Shown here in pieces: positions 18,726 to 27,386 of a stretch of 44,680 nucleotides of DNA. The translations under genes and the position numbers were made by a program. The stretch lies in NCBI GenBank assembly GCA_027483705.1, contig JAIXTY010000141.1, positions 1-44,680 of the forward strand, read 5' to 3'. Origin of the DNA: Rubrivivax sp. GTDB lineage: Bacteria; Pseudomonadota; Gammaproteobacteria; Burkholderiales; Burkholderiaceae_C. The notes under the pieces are model-generated. The model saw nothing but the letters and a program-made list of their open reading frames with translations, was not told where the DNA came from and searched no databases. Each line of letters starts with the position of its first letter. Position 1 is the stretch's first letter.

Positions 18726-19916
18726 GTGAGCCCACCCCCCATCCCGTCCGACAGCGATCCCACCCGCTTCGCGCCGCCCGAGGACGACGGCGAGCGCACG
18801 ATGATCCGCGCGCCGCGCAGCCGCATCACGGTGGCGCAGCCGCGTGCCGGCTGGGTGCACTACCTGGTGTTCACCGACGACAGCGGCACGGTGCAGCGCT
18901 GGCGGCTGCTGCCCGAGCACCCGGTGCGCATCGGCCGGCGGCCGCCGGCCGAGCTGGTGTTCAAGGACGGCGAGGTCTCGGGCCTGCACTGCGAGCTGCT
19001 GCTGCGCGGCGACGAGCTGCTCGTCAGCGACCGCGGCAGCACCAACGGCACCTTCGTCGACGGCAAGCGCATCTATGCCAACGAGCCGGTGCCGCACGGC
19101 GCCGTGCTGCAGGTGGGCAAGCAGATCCTGAAGCACGAGTTCCGCGACGAGCACGAGCTGGCGCAGAGCCAGGAGCTCGACCGCGACCTCGCCCGCGCCA
19201 GCCACTACGTGCAGAGCCTGCTGCCGCAGCCGCTCGCCAGCGGGCCGGTGCAGGTGCAATGGCACTACCAGCCCTCGGCGCGCGTGGGTGGCGACGCCTT
19301 CGGCTACCACCACCTCGACGAGAACCGCCTCGTGCTGTACCTGGCCGATGTCTCCGGCCACGGCGTCGGCGCCGCCATGCACGGCGTGGCCGTGTTCAAC
19401 GCGCTGCGCCAGCAGAGCCTGCCGGGCGTGGACTTCGCCGACCCGTCGCAGGTGCTGGCCAAGCTGAACGACCAGTTCCCGATGGACAGCCACGGCGGCA
19501 TGTTCTTCACCATCTGGTACGGCGTGCTCGACCTGCGCACGCTGGAGATCGAATTCGCCGCCGCCGGCCAGCACCCGGCCTACGTGTCGCGCCCGGGCCA
19601 GCCCGGCCTCGTGCCGCTGGTCACGCGCAACCTCGTCATCGGCGCCATGCCCGGCATGCCCTACGGCTCCGCGCGAGCGCGGCTGGCGCGGGGCGACCGG
19701 CTGTACCTGTTCAGCGACGGCGTGTTCGAGATCGTCGCCCGCGACGGCAAGACCTGGCAGATCGACGACTTCCTGCCGCTGCTCGGCCAGCCGCACGACC
19801 CGGCCATCCACGGCGCCGCGACCGAGGCCGAGCACCTCTACCGGATGGTGAGGGGGCTTGCGCGGCCGGGCCCGCTCGACGATGATTTTTCGATGGTGGT
19901 GGCTCAGCTCGCCTGA
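18726..19916 (+). CDS. FHA domain-PP2C (SpoIIE/RsbU-type) phosphatase
   Basis: The 396-residue product joins a phosphothreonine-binding FHA domain (about 60-130; IGRR at 69-72, S85/H88, and STNGTF from 105) to a short helical linker and a SpoIIE-type PP2C phosphatase (about 165-396). The metal-binding acids are in place: D190 in GGDAFGY, D208 in ADVSGHG, D331 in SDGVFE, and D385-D387 near the end. The N-terminal segment ERTMIRAP looks like a Ser/Thr-kinase target, possibly an intramolecular FHA ligand. RsbU-type phosphatases dephosphorylate STAS antagonists, and a STAS gene follows 40 bp downstream. GTG 18726 is preferred to keep the ERTMIR segment; ATG 18801 is the alternative. Confidence 0.9.
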   Translation: MSPPPIPSDSDPTRFAPPEDDGERTMIRAPRSRITVAQPRAGWVHYLVFTDDSGTVQRWRLLPEHPVRIGRRPPAELVFKDGEVSGLHCELLLRGDELLVSDRGSTNGTFVDGKRIYANEPVPHGAVLQVGKQILKHEFRDEHELAQSQELDRDLARASHYVQSLLPQPLASGPVQVQWHYQPSARVGGDAFGYHHLDENRLVLYLADVSGHGVGAAMHGVAVFNALRQQSLPGVDFADPSQVLAKLNDQFPMDSHGGMFFTIWYGVLDLRTLEIEFAAAGQHPAYVSRPGQPGLVPLVTRNLVIGAMPGMPYGSARARLARGDRLYLFSDGVFEIVARDGKTWQIDDFLPLLGQPHDPAIHGAATEAEHLYRMVRGLARPGPLDDDFSMVVAQLA

Positions 19917-19956
19917 GCGCACCGCCCTCAACACGCAAAAACTCAAGGATCACCCG

Positions 19957-20298
19957 ATGGAGATGTCCGTGGAGGAGCTGGCCGGCGGCGCGCTCTGTGT
20001 CGCGCTGCAAGGGCGGCTGGACACGGTCGGCGTCGACCAGGTGGAGGCGAAGTTCAAGGACGCCGTGCTGGGCACCGACCGCGACGCCGCCATCGACCTG
20101 GGCGCCGTGAGCTTTCTCGCGTCGATGGGCGTGCGCCTGATCATCGCCACCGCGCGGGCGCAGAAGGCCCGCGGCCGCAACCTCGTGCTCTTCGGCGCCA
20201 AGGCGCAGGTGCAGAGCACGCTGCAGATGGTGGCGCTGGACCAGATCATCCCGGTGCTGCCCGACCGCGAGCAGGCCACCGCAAGGCTGGCAGGCTGA
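19957..20298 (+). CDS. STAS-domain anti-sigma factor antagonist
   Basis: The 113-residue product is a single STAS domain: an opening beta sheet with GALCVALQGRLDTVGV, then AAIDLGAVSFLASMGVRLII, where S56 lies in the loop that is phosphorylated in SpoIIAA/RsbV proteins. It should bind the HATPase protein encoded next when unphosphorylated and be released when phosphorylated. ATG 19957 has an AAGGA 8 nt upstream. It lies between the PP2C phosphatase and the HATPase gene, the order expected for a partner-switching module. Confidence 0.93.
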   Translation: MEMSVEELAGGALCVALQGRLDTVGVDQVEAKFKDAVLGTDRDAAIDLGAVSFLASMGVRLIIATARAQKARGRNLVLFGAKAQVQSTLQMVALDQIIPVLPDREQATARLAG

Positions 20299-20317
20299 GG
20301 CACCGCCCCAAGGACCG

Positions 20318-20779
20318 ATGGAACCGATGGCCACCGCCGCCCCGTCGCTGCTGATCCCGATGACGGCAGACATCGGCGGCCTGGAGATCGCCCGCCTGCA
20401 GGCGCGGCAGTTCCTCGAGAACAACGCGGTCGACGAGCACACGGTGGCGGGCGTGGAGCTCATCATCGAGGAGGCCGTCACCAACACGATGCGCTACGGC
20501 TACGAGGTGACGGACGCCGAAGAGCACCAGGTCGAGATCGACCTGCAGATCGAGCCCCACGAGGTGCGGCTGCTCATCGTCGACGACGCCAAGCCCTTCG
20601 ACCCGATGGACACCGACGCCATCCTGCTGCCCGAGACGCTCGACGACGCGCAGGTCGGCGGCCTGGGCCTGCTGATGATCCGCAACACCGCCAGCAGCAT
20701 GGCCTACGAGCGCCGCGACGGCTTCAACCGCTTCCAGCTCACGGTGGCGCGGCGCGACGCCGACGGCAACCCGCTGTAG
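20318..20779 (+). CDS. Anti-sigma regulatory kinase (RsbW/SpoIIAB-like HATPase)
   Basis: The 153-residue product is a stand-alone GHKL ATPase domain. The N box is EEAVTNTMRYGY (51-62, with N56 for Mg-ATP), the G1-like box is DDAKPFDP (89-96, the usual Gly replaced by Ala), and the G2 box is GGLGLLMI (114-121). It probably phosphorylates the STAS protein and sequesters a sigma factor or another partner. No sigma factor is encoded nearby, so the final target is unknown. AAGGA lies only 3 nt before ATG 20318; ATG 20327 is 12 nt from it, so the start is uncertain by three codons. Confidence 0.91.
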   Translation: MEPMATAAPSLLIPMTADIGGLEIARLQARQFLENNAVDEHTVAGVELIIEEAVTNTMRYGYEVTDAEEHQVEIDLQIEPHEVRLLIVDDAKPFDPMDTDAILLPETLDDAQVGGLGLLMIRNTASSMAYERRDGFNRFQLTVARRDADGNPL

Positions 20780-20809
20780 CCGCGCCGCGGCCCGCGGGCC
20801 CGGCGGCGG

Positions 20810-21316
20810 CTAGCGGAGTTCGGCGCGGTCGGGCAGTTCGTTCGGGTTCGCCTGGCCCTCGGCCAGCGGAAAGTGCTGCGCCAGCAGGGCGTCCACCGCG
20901 TCCACCGCCTGGGCCAGGCCGTCCTCGAAGCGGCCGGCGCGGAAGGCCTCGCGCATGCCGGCCACCATCTGGCCCCAGGTCTCGGGCGGCACCATGCGGG
21001 TGAGGCCGCGGTCGGCGACGATCTCGATGGCGCGCTCGGCCAGCAGCAGGTAGATCAGCACGCCGTTGTTGTGCTCGGTGTCCCAGACACGCAGCTTGCC
21101 GAACATCGTGATGGCGCGCTGGCGCGACGTGGCGTCGCGCCACAGGTAGGACATCGGCAGCCCGGCCTCGACGCACAGGCGGATCTCGCCGCTGTGGCGG
21201 CGCTCGCTGGCGGCCACGCGCTGCTCGAGCCGCGCCAGGGCCTCGGGCGACAAGGCCCGCGCGGCGTCGGTCTCGTCGGTCCAGCGGTGCTTCAGGATGC
21301 GCAGCCAGCGATTCAT
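20810..21316 (-). CDS. TPM-domain protein (second of a pair)
   Basis: The 168-residue product carries a TPM domain (about 28-150) with the family pattern ARLEQRVAASERRHSGEIRLCVE, then LRVWDTEHNNGVLIYLLLAERAIEIVADRGL, and a closing helix around VDALLAQHFPLAEGQ. It has no signal peptide or clear membrane segment, unlike its upstream neighbour. TPM proteins are linked to membrane-protein quality control or repair, and in plants to photosystem II turnover; the bacterial biochemistry is unclear. It starts 9 bp after the larger TPM gene and is probably part of a lemA-TPM-TPM operon. Confidence 0.9.
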   Translation of the reverse strand: MNRWLRILKHRWTDETDAARALSPEALARLEQRVAASERRHSGEIRLCVEAGLPMSYLWRDATSRQRAITMFGKLRVWDTEHNNGVLIYLLLAERAIEIVADRGLTRMVPPETWGQMVAGMREAFRAGRFEDGLAQAVDAVDALLAQHFPLAEGQANPNELPDRAELR

Positions 21317-21325
21317 GCCCCGTTC

Positions 21326-22255
21326 CTACCAGTCACCGGAGGCGCCGCCGCCGCCGAAGTCGCCACCACCCCCCGACGAGAAGCCGCCGCCCCCGCCACC
21401 CCAGCTGCCGCCGCCACCCCCGCCCCAGCCGCCGCCGTTCCAGCCGCCGATGTGCGGCAGGCTGCGGCTGCGGCCCAGGCGCCGCGCCACCGAGCCGATG
21501 CCCAGGATGCCCACGAGCACCAGCGCCGCCACGGCCGCGCCGATGCCGATGAGCACGCTTGAGGTGATCCACCAGCCCGCGCCCCCGGCCACGCCGGCGG
21601 CGAGCACCGAACCCAGCTTGCGGCCCACGACGGCCGTGAGCACCCGGCCGACCACCGCCACGGCGACGAAGAAGAACACCGCCAGCGCCTCCAGGCCGAC
21701 GCCGCCCCCTGGGTTGCCGCTGCCGCTGCCGCGGGCCGGGGGCGGCGGCAGGTGCTCGCCCTGGATGCGTGCTTCGAGGCGCTCCACGGCCGCCATCAAG
21801 CCGTCGCCATAGCGGCCCTCGCGGAACGGCGTGCGCATAGCCTGGTCGATGATCTGCCGCGCCGCCAGGTCGGGGATCGCGCCTTCCAGCGCCTTGGCCA
21901 CCTCGATGCGCACGCGGCGGTCGTTGCGCGCCACCACCACGAGCACGCCGTCGCCGACGTCGCGGCGCCCGATCTTCCAGGTGTCGGCCACACGCTGGGC
22001 GTAGGCGGCGATGTCCTCGGGTGCCGTGCTGGCCACCATCAGCAGCACGATCTGCGGCCCGGCCTGCGCCTCGAACGAGGCCAGGCGCTGCTCCAGCGCG
22101 TCACGCTCGGCGGCGGGCAGCGTGCCGGTGGTGTCGATGACGCGGGCGCTGAGCGCCGGCACCGGCTGCACGTCCTGCGCGTGCAGCGGCAGGCCGGCGG
22201 CGCCCAGCAGCAGCGCCAGCAGGGCCGTTCGCAGCGCGCGCCAGAGGCGCATCAC
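21326..22255 (-). CDS. YgcG-family TPM-domain membrane protein with Gly-rich tail
   Basis: The 309-residue product has a signal peptide (about 1-26, ending in LHAQ), a periplasmic TPM domain (about 35-165; DTTGTLPAAERDALEQRL and NDRRVRIEVAKALEGAIPD), then two hydrophobic segments (about 185-205 and 225-255). The last 45 residues are an extreme Gly/Ser/Trp-rich tail, a normal feature of YgcG-type proteins. It lies 16 bp downstream of lemA, and this pairing is widespread, suggesting a shared envelope function. ATG 22255 and ATG 22252 are adjacent; the first is used. Confidence 0.92.
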   Translation of the reverse strand: MMRLWRALRTALLALLLGAAGLPLHAQDVQPVPALSARVIDTTGTLPAAERDALEQRLASFEAQAGPQIVLLMVASTAPEDIAAYAQRVADTWKIGRRDVGDGVLVVVARNDRRVRIEVAKALEGAIPDLAARQIIDQAMRTPFREGRYGDGLMAAVERLEARIQGEHLPPPPARGSGSGNPGGGVGLEALAVFFFVAVAVVGRVLTAVVGRKLGSVLAAGVAGGAGWWITSSVLIGIGAAVAALVLVGILGIGSVARRLGRSRSLPHIGGWNGGGWGGGGGGSWGGGGGGFSSGGGGDFGGGGASGDW

Positions 22256-22271
22256 GCGGCCCGGGTGCCGG

Positions 22272-22916
22272 TCAGCGCGAGGCCGCCGGCGCCGCCGGTG
22301 CGGCCGGCTTGTCGAAGCTCACCGCCGGCGGCGCACTGATGGCCGCCTCGTTCTGCACCGTGAAGTTCGGCTTGACCGCGTAGCTGAAGACCATCGCCGT
22401 CAGGTTGCTCGGGAAGCTGCGCGCCAGCGTGTTGTAGTTCTGCACGGTCTTGATGTAGCGGTTGCGCGCCACGGTGATGCGGTTCTCGGTGCCTTCGAGC
22501 TGCACGCGCAGATCCTGGAAGCCCTGGTTGGCCTTCAGGTTGGGGTAGTTCTCGCTCACCACGAGCAGCCGACTCAGCGCGCCCGACAGCTCGCCCTGGG
22601 CGGCCTGGAACTTCTGAAAGGTCTCGGGGTTGTTGATGGTCTCGGGCGTGACCTGGATGCTGGTGGCCTTGGCGCGCGCCTCGACCACCTTCGTCAGCGT
22701 CTCCTGCTCGAAGTTGGCCTCGCCCTTGACGGTGGCCACGATGTTGGGGATGAGGTCGGCACGCCGCTGGTACTGGTTCAGCACCTCGCTCCAGCCGGCC
22801 TTGACCTGCTCGTCGAGGCGCTGGAACTCGTTGTAGCCGCAGCCCGTGAGCGCACTGGCCAGCAGCAGCGCCGCGCCCAGGCGCAGGCTGCGAGAACGGA
22901 TCGTGGCGGTGTTCAT
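22272..22916 (-). CDS. lemA: LemA family lipoprotein
   Basis: The 214-residue product has a lipoprotein signal with lipobox LTGC (Cys 26), immediately followed by GYNEFQRLDEQVKAGWSEV, the LemA hallmark. The rest is a long helical bundle with the conserved NQYQRRADLIPNIVATVKG stretch, and it ends in a Pro/Ala-rich tail. LemA proteins are membrane-anchored helical proteins of unclear biochemical role, usually linked to TPM-domain genes as here. ATG 22916 has a GGGAGAG 8 nt upstream. The gene starts an operon transcribed away from the Rossmann-like gene. Confidence 0.94.
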   Translation of the reverse strand: MNTATIRSRSLRLGAALLLASALTGCGYNEFQRLDEQVKAGWSEVLNQYQRRADLIPNIVATVKGEANFEQETLTKVVEARAKATSIQVTPETINNPETFQKFQAAQGELSGALSRLLVVSENYPNLKANQGFQDLRVQLEGTENRITVARNRYIKTVQNYNTLARSFPSNLTAMVFSYAVKPNFTVQNEAAISAPPAVSFDKPAAPAAPAASR

Positions 22917-23019
22917 CGTGGTCTCTCTCCCGAAGCAGGGGCAGGCGGCGCGATGCTACCCGCGGGCCCACAGGTGGGGCCCCAGAATCGCCGTTCAAGA
23001 CTCGCTGCGCGGAGAACCC

Positions 23020-23790
23020 TTGACCGACCTGCTGCACCAGGCCCTGCGCGGCGCGCGCCAGGACTTCGCCGCGCCCGACCCGCTGGCGCCCCGCGGCAGC
23101 GTCGTGGTCATCGGCGCCGGCGGCGCGCTGGGCTCGGCCGTGCTGGCCGAGGCACTGGTGGCCGGGCGCTTCCAGCAGGTGCAGGCGCTGGTGGCGGCGC
23201 CGCTGGCGAGCACGCTGCGCGGGCTGGTGCCGCTCACACGCGCCGCACTCGACGCCGGCCAGGGTGAGCCCGCCGACGCGGCCATCGTCGTCTTCGACCG
23301 CGAGCGCCGCAGCAACGGCCGCGACGACGCCTTCGAGATGCCCGAGCCCGCGCAGCTGCTGCCGCTGGCGCGGGCGCTGCGCGCGCAAGGCACGAAGCGG
23401 CTCGTCGTGCTGATGCCGCACGCGCCGGCGCAGCTGCCGCAGGCGCTGGCGCAGGGCCTGGCCTCGCTCGACGAGACGGCGCTGGTGGCGCTGGACTTCG
23501 AGCACCTCGTCATCCTGCGCGCCGCGCGGCCCGCGGGCGAAGCCGCACCCACGGCGCTGCTGGAGCGGCTGGCGCAGCTGTGGCTCGCGCAGCTGCGCTG
23601 GATGGTGCCCGAGCGCCAGCAGCCGCTGCGTCCGGTGTCGCTGGCGCGTTGCGTGGCCGAGCTCGTGATGGCGCTGCCGCGCACGCCGCCGGGCACGCAG
23701 GTGGTGGCGCCCGAGACGCTGTGGCAGTGGGTGCAGGCGCTCGATGCCCGCGAGCGCGGCGCCGCCGCGCCACCGGGAACGCCCCGCTGA
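23020..23790 (+). CDS. NAD(P)-binding Rossmann-like conserved hypothetical protein
   Basis: The 256-residue protein has a dinucleotide-binding start VVVIGAGGALGSAVLAEAL (about 28-46), then an alternating alpha/beta pattern of an NAD(P)-dependent reductase or epimerase-like fold. No SDR Tyr-Lys catalytic pair was recognised, so it may bind a nucleotide without catalysis. The start is TTG 23020, supported by GGAG 5 nt upstream; in-frame codons further upstream lack any ribosome site. It lies 33 bp upstream of hemE on the same strand and is divergent from lemA. Function is unknown. Confidence 0.82.
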   Translation: MTDLLHQALRGARQDFAAPDPLAPRGSVVVIGAGGALGSAVLAEALVAGRFQQVQALVAAPLASTLRGLVPLTRAALDAGQGEPADAAIVVFDRERRSNGRDDAFEMPEPAQLLPLARALRAQGTKRLVVLMPHAPAQLPQALAQGLASLDETALVALDFEHLVILRAARPAGEAAPTALLERLAQLWLAQLRWMVPERQQPLRPVSLARCVAELVMALPRTPPGTQVVAPETLWQWVQALDARERGAAAPPGTPR

Positions 23791-23810
23791 GAGGCCCGCG
23801 GGGCGCTGGT

Positions 23811-23816
23811 GATAAT
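23811..23816 (+). promoter_or_regulatory. Candidate -10 element directly upstream of hemE
   Basis: GATAAT ends 7 nt before the hemE ATG. CTGAGA at 23787-23792, with an 18-bp spacer, could serve as a weak -35. A start site at the usual distance would coincide with the start codon. Confidence 0.45.
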
Positions 23817-23823
23817 GGCCCGC

Positions 23824-24912
23824 ATGTGGCCGACCCTCATCAACGACACCTTCCTCCGCGCCTGCCTTCGCCAGAGCACCACGCACACGCCGATCTGGCT
23901 GATGCGCCAGGCCGGCCGCTACCTGCCCGAATACAAGGCCACGCGCGTGAAGGCCGGCAACAGCTTCATGGGCCTGGCGACCAACGTGCAGTACGCCACC
24001 GAGGTGACGCTGCAGCCGCTGGACCGCTACCCGCTCGACGCGGCCATCCTGTTCTCCGACATCCTAACGGTGCCCGACGCCATGGGCCTGGGCCTGAGCT
24101 TCGGCGCCGGCGAGGGCCCGAAGTTCGCGCACCCGGTGCGCGACGAGGCCGCCGTGGCCGAGCTGGCCGTGCCCGACATGGACAAGCTGCGCTACGTGTT
24201 CGATGCCGTCACGAGCATCCGCCACGCGCTGAAGGGCCGCGTGCCCTTGATCGGCTTCTCGGGCAGCCCCTGGACGCTGGCCTGCTACATGGTCGAGGGC
24301 GGCGGCAGCGACGACTACCACCTCGTCAAGACCATGCTCTACGGCCGGCCCGACCTGATGCACCGCATCCTCGAGGTCAACGCGCAGGCGGTGACGGCCT
24401 ACCTCAACACCCAGATCGACGCCGGCGCGCAGGCCGTCATGGTGTTCGACAGCTGGGGCGGCGTGCTCGCCGACGGCGCCTTCCAGCGCTTCAGCCTCGA
24501 GTACACGCGGCGCGTCGTGGCGGGCCTCAAGCGCGAAAAGGACGGCCAGCGCATCCCGGTGATCGTGTTCACCAAGGGCGGCGGCGCCTGGCTCGACGAG
24601 ATCGCCGGCATCGGCGCCGATGTCGTCGGCCTGGACTGGACGGTGAACCTCGGTGCCGCCCGCGCCCGCGTGGGCGGCCGCGTGGCGCTGCAGGGCAACC
24701 TCGATCCGGCTGTGCTGTTCGCGCCGCCCGAAGCGGTGGCGCGCGAGGGCATCGCCGTGCTCGACAGCTTCGGCCGCCCGCAGCGGCCCGACGGCACCTG
24801 GGACGGCCACATCTTCAACCTGGGCCACGGCATCAGCCAGCACACGCCGCCCGAGCACGTGACGGCGCTGGTCGAGGCCCTGCACAAGCACTCGCGAACC
24901 CTGCGCGCCTGA
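23824..24912 (+). CDS. hemE: Uroporphyrinogen decarboxylase
   Basis: The 362-residue enzyme removes the four acetate carboxyl groups of uroporphyrinogen III to give coproporphyrinogen III in haem synthesis. Family signatures are clear: [15 protein letters not shown] (about 23-37), [38 protein letters not shown] and GNLDPAVLF. The catalytic Asp of the FSDI motif is present. ATG 23824 gives the normal N terminus before PLIND-like [10 protein letters not shown]; an upstream ATG at 23815 is possible. No Shine-Dalgarno is visible, and a -10-like box sits just before the start. It is followed by a 365-bp non-coding stretch and then priA. Confidence 0.97.
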   Translation: MWPTLINDTFLRACLRQSTTHTPIWLMRQAGRYLPEYKATRVKAGNSFMGLATNVQYATEVTLQPLDRYPLDAAILFSDILTVPDAMGLGLSFGAGEGPKFAHPVRDEAAVAELAVPDMDKLRYVFDAVTSIRHALKGRVPLIGFSGSPWTLACYMVEGGGSDDYHLVKTMLYGRPDLMHRILEVNAQAVTAYLNTQIDAGAQAVMVFDSWGGVLADGAFQRFSLEYTRRVVAGLKREKDGQRIPVIVFTKGGGAWLDEIAGIGADVVGLDWTVNLGAARARVGGRVALQGNLDPAVLFAPPEAVAREGIAVLDSFGRPQRPDGTWDGHIFNLGHGISQHTPPEHVTALVEALHKHSRTLRA

Positions 24913-25277
24913 GCCCGCGCGCCGACGGCGGCGGGGGAGGTTCCGCCAACGATGTCAAGAGGTGAGTGAACGCTCAGGGCTTGACTTATCCCCAATTTCG
25001 GTGCTGCGGCGCAGCGTCGCGGCCCGGCCGCAAACCCACCGCAGAAAATCACCGGACTACGTGCCAAGTCGTTGATTCATATGGATGCGGCAGCGTGCAT
25101 CGAAATGCGGCACCGGCCGGCCTGCCCCGCAGAATCAAGCACTTGGCGCCGCTGGGCGCAGGTTTCGCACAAAGTTATCCACAGAATCGGCGAACATCCC
25201 GGAAAGTGCTTTCAAATCATGGACTTGAGGCGTTTTCTTCGGGTGATGCCTGAAGACTCGTGTCCACGCGGTCGGAC
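24913..25277. other. Intergenic region between hemE and priA with DnaA-box-like sites
   Basis: This 365-bp region has visibly more AT than its surroundings and no convincing gene. An open frame of 95 codons at 24966-25253 has no ribosome site or recognisable sequence. It contains TTATCCCCA (24986-24994), the perfect DnaA box TTATCCACA (25175-25183), a TTGACT that could be a -35, and a 7-bp inverted pair GCCAAGT/ACTTGGC about 80 bp apart. No tight cluster of DnaA boxes or AT-rich unwinding element is present. Confidence 0.6.
25175..25183 (+). promoter_or_regulatory. Perfect DnaA box upstream of priA
   Basis: TTATCCACA matches the consensus DnaA box exactly and lies 95 nt upstream of the priA start. 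A second site with one mismatch (TTATCCCCA) lies at 24986-24994. Confidence 0.5.
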
Positions 25278-27374
25278 ATGAGCCACCGTCTCGCCGTGGC
25301 GCTGGAGACCCCGCGGCATGCGGCGCTGGCCGCCTGCCTGAGCTACCGGAGTGAGCAGCCGCTCGCCCCAGGAACCCTGGTTCGCGTGCCGCTGGGCCGG
25401 CGCGAGGTGCCCGGCCTGGTGTGGGACGACAGCCCCGGCGACGCGGAAGCGCCCGCCGACGGGCCTGGCGATGGGCCCGTGCTGCGCGACATCGTCGATG
25501 TGTTCGAGGCCTTGCCGCCCTTGCCCGCCGACTGGCGCGCGCTCGTGAGTTTTGCCGCCGCCTACTACCAGCGCGGCGTGGGCGAGCTGGCGATGGCCGT
25601 GCTGCCGCCCGAACTGCGCAAGATGGACAGCGCGGCGCTCGCCCGCCGCATCGCCCGGCTCAAGGCCCGGCCGCCGGCCCCGCAGCCCGGTGACGCCGCG
25701 GGCGCGGCCCCGGCCGCCCCAGTGCTGGCCGCCGACCAGCGCGCCGCCGTTGATGCGGTCGTGCAGGCGATGGACGGCGGCGACGGCCAGCCGTGGCTGC
25801 TGCATGGCGTCACCGGCAGCGGCAAGACCGAGGTCTACCTGCACGCTGCCGAGGCCGCGCTGGCCGCCGGCCGCCAGGCGCTGGTGCTGGTGCCCGAGAT
25901 CAACCTGACGCCGCAGCTCGAGGCGCGCTTCGCGGCGCGCTTTCCGGGCCGCGTGCTGGTCAGCCTGCACAGCGGCCTCACGCCGGCGCAGCGGCTGCGC
26001 CACTGGCTGCTGGCGCACCTGGGCCTGGCCGACCTGGTGCTGGGCACGCGGCTGGCCATCTTTGCGTCGCTGCCGCGGCTGGGGCTCGTGGTCGTCGACG
26101 AGGAGCACGACCCCTCGTTCAAGCAGCAGGAGGGGGCGCGCTACTCGGCGCGCGACCTCGCCGTGTGGCGCGCGCGGCAACGCGGCGTGCCGGTGCTGCT
26201 GGGCACGGCGACGCCGTCGCTGGAAACCTGGCAGCGCGTGCAGCAGGGTCGCTACCGGCGGCTGCCACTCGCCTCGCGCATCGGCGGCGGCGCGATGCCG
26301 CGCGTGCGGCTGCTCGACATGGGCCTGCTGCCCAAGCCGCCCGGCGGCGAGCGCGTGCTGGCGCCGCAGCTCGTCGAGGCCATCGAGCAGCGCATCGCGC
26401 GCGGCGAGCAGAGCCTTTTGCTGCTCAACCGCCGCGGCTACGCGCCGGTGCTGCAGTGTGGCGCCTGCGGCTGGAAGAGCGGCTGTCCGCACTGCAGCGC
26501 CTGGCGCGTGTTCCACAAGGGCGACCGCACGCTGCGCTGCCACCACTGCGGCTACACCGAGCGCGTGCCGCGCGCCTGCCCCGACTGCGGCAACCTCGAC
26601 ATCGCGCCCGTGGGCCGCGGCACCGAGAAGCTGGCCGAGCAGCTCGGTGCGCTGCTGCCTGACGCCCGAGTGGCGCGCATCGACGCCGACACCACGCGCT
26701 GCGCCGGCATGCTGGAGCAGCAGCTGGCCGCCGTGCACGCTGGTGATGTTGACGTGCTGGTGGGCACGCAGATGGTGGCCAAGGGCCACGACTTCCGGCG
26801 CGTCACGCTGGTGGCCGCGGTCAACCCGGACACGGGTCTCTTCAGCAGCGACTTCCGCGCGCCCGAGCGGCTGTTCGCGCTGCTGATGCAGGCCGCCGGC
26901 CGCGCCGGGCGCGACGCCACGCAGGCCGCGGCCAGCGAGATGTGGGTGCAGACCTGGAACCCGGGCCACCCGCTGTACGCCGCGCTGGTGGCCCACGACT
27001 ACGAGCGCTTCGCGGCACGCCAGCTGGCCGAGCGCGAGGCCGCCGGGCTGCCGCCCTTTGCCGCGCTGGCGCTGGTGCGCGCCGACGCGAAGACGGCTGC
27101 GGTGGCGCAGGGCTTCCTGGCCGAGGGCGCGGCCGAGGCCGAGGCGCTGGCGCACGCGCTGGGCCTGGCCGAGGCGGTGAGGGTCTACCGCCCGGTGCCG
27201 CCACCGGTGGCCAAGGTGGCCGATGTCGAGCGCATGCAGCTGCTGCTGGAGTCGGCCTCACGCACGGCGCTGCAGCGGCTGCTGGCCGCCTGGCTGCCGC
27301 GGCTGGACGAGCTCAAGGCGCGCCACAAGGGCCTGCTGCGCTGGGCCATCGACGTCGACCCGGTAGCCATCTGA
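25278..27374 (+). CDS. priA: Primosomal protein N' (replication restart helicase PriA)
   Basis: The 698-residue helicase reloads the replisome at stalled forks. An N-terminal 3'-OH-binding domain (about 1-105) is followed by a superfamily 2 helicase core: Walker A GVTGSGKTE with K183, Walker B DEEH at 274-277, and GTATPS. A zinc-binding insert with eight cysteines, beginning at C394 (CGACGWKSGCPHC) and ending around C434 (CPDCG), is complete. The C-terminal helicase motifs include GTQMVAKGHDF and QAAGRAGR. ATG 25278 is used; a GTG at 25260 would add six residues. It converges on comM 12 bp downstream. Confidence 0.97.
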   Translation: MSHRLAVALETPRHAALAACLSYRSEQPLAPGTLVRVPLGRREVPGLVWDDSPGDAEAPADGPGDGPVLRDIVDVFEALPPLPADWRALVSFAAAYYQRGVGELAMAVLPPELRKMDSAALARRIARLKARPPAPQPGDAAGAAPAAPVLAADQRAAVDAVVQAMDGGDGQPWLLHGVTGSGKTEVYLHAAEAALAAGRQALVLVPEINLTPQLEARFAARFPGRVLVSLHSGLTPAQRLRHWLLAHLGLADLVLGTRLAIFASLPRLGLVVVDEEHDPSFKQQEGARYSARDLAVWRARQRGVPVLLGTATPSLETWQRVQQGRYRRLPLASRIGGGAMPRVRLLDMGLLPKPPGGERVLAPQLVEAIEQRIARGEQSLLLLNRRGYAPVLQCGACGWKSGCPHCSAWRVFHKGDRTLRCHHCGYTERVPRACPDCGNLDIAPVGRGTEKLAEQLGALLPDARVARIDADTTRCAGMLEQQLAAVHAGDVDVLVGTQMVAKGHDFRRVTLVAAVNPDTGLFSSDFRAPERLFALLMQAAGRAGRDATQAAASEMWVQTWNPGHPLYAALVAHDYERFAARQLAEREAAGLPPFAALALVRADAKTAAVAQGFLAEGAAEAEALAHALGLAEAVRVYRPVPPPVAKVADVERMQLLLESASRTALQRLLAAWLPRLDELKARHKGLLRWAIDVDPVAI

Positions 27375-27386
27375 ATCCGCGCGGCC

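Noticed and set aside
24966..25253. 95-codon ORF between hemE and priA
   Set aside because: No ribosome site, odd composition (many Cys, Pro, Arg), no recognisable family, and it covers the likely control region.
24913..25277. Possible chromosomal origin
   Set aside because: Only two DnaA-like boxes far apart, no 13-mers or AT-rich unwinding element, and no dnaA/dnaN or parAB genes nearby.
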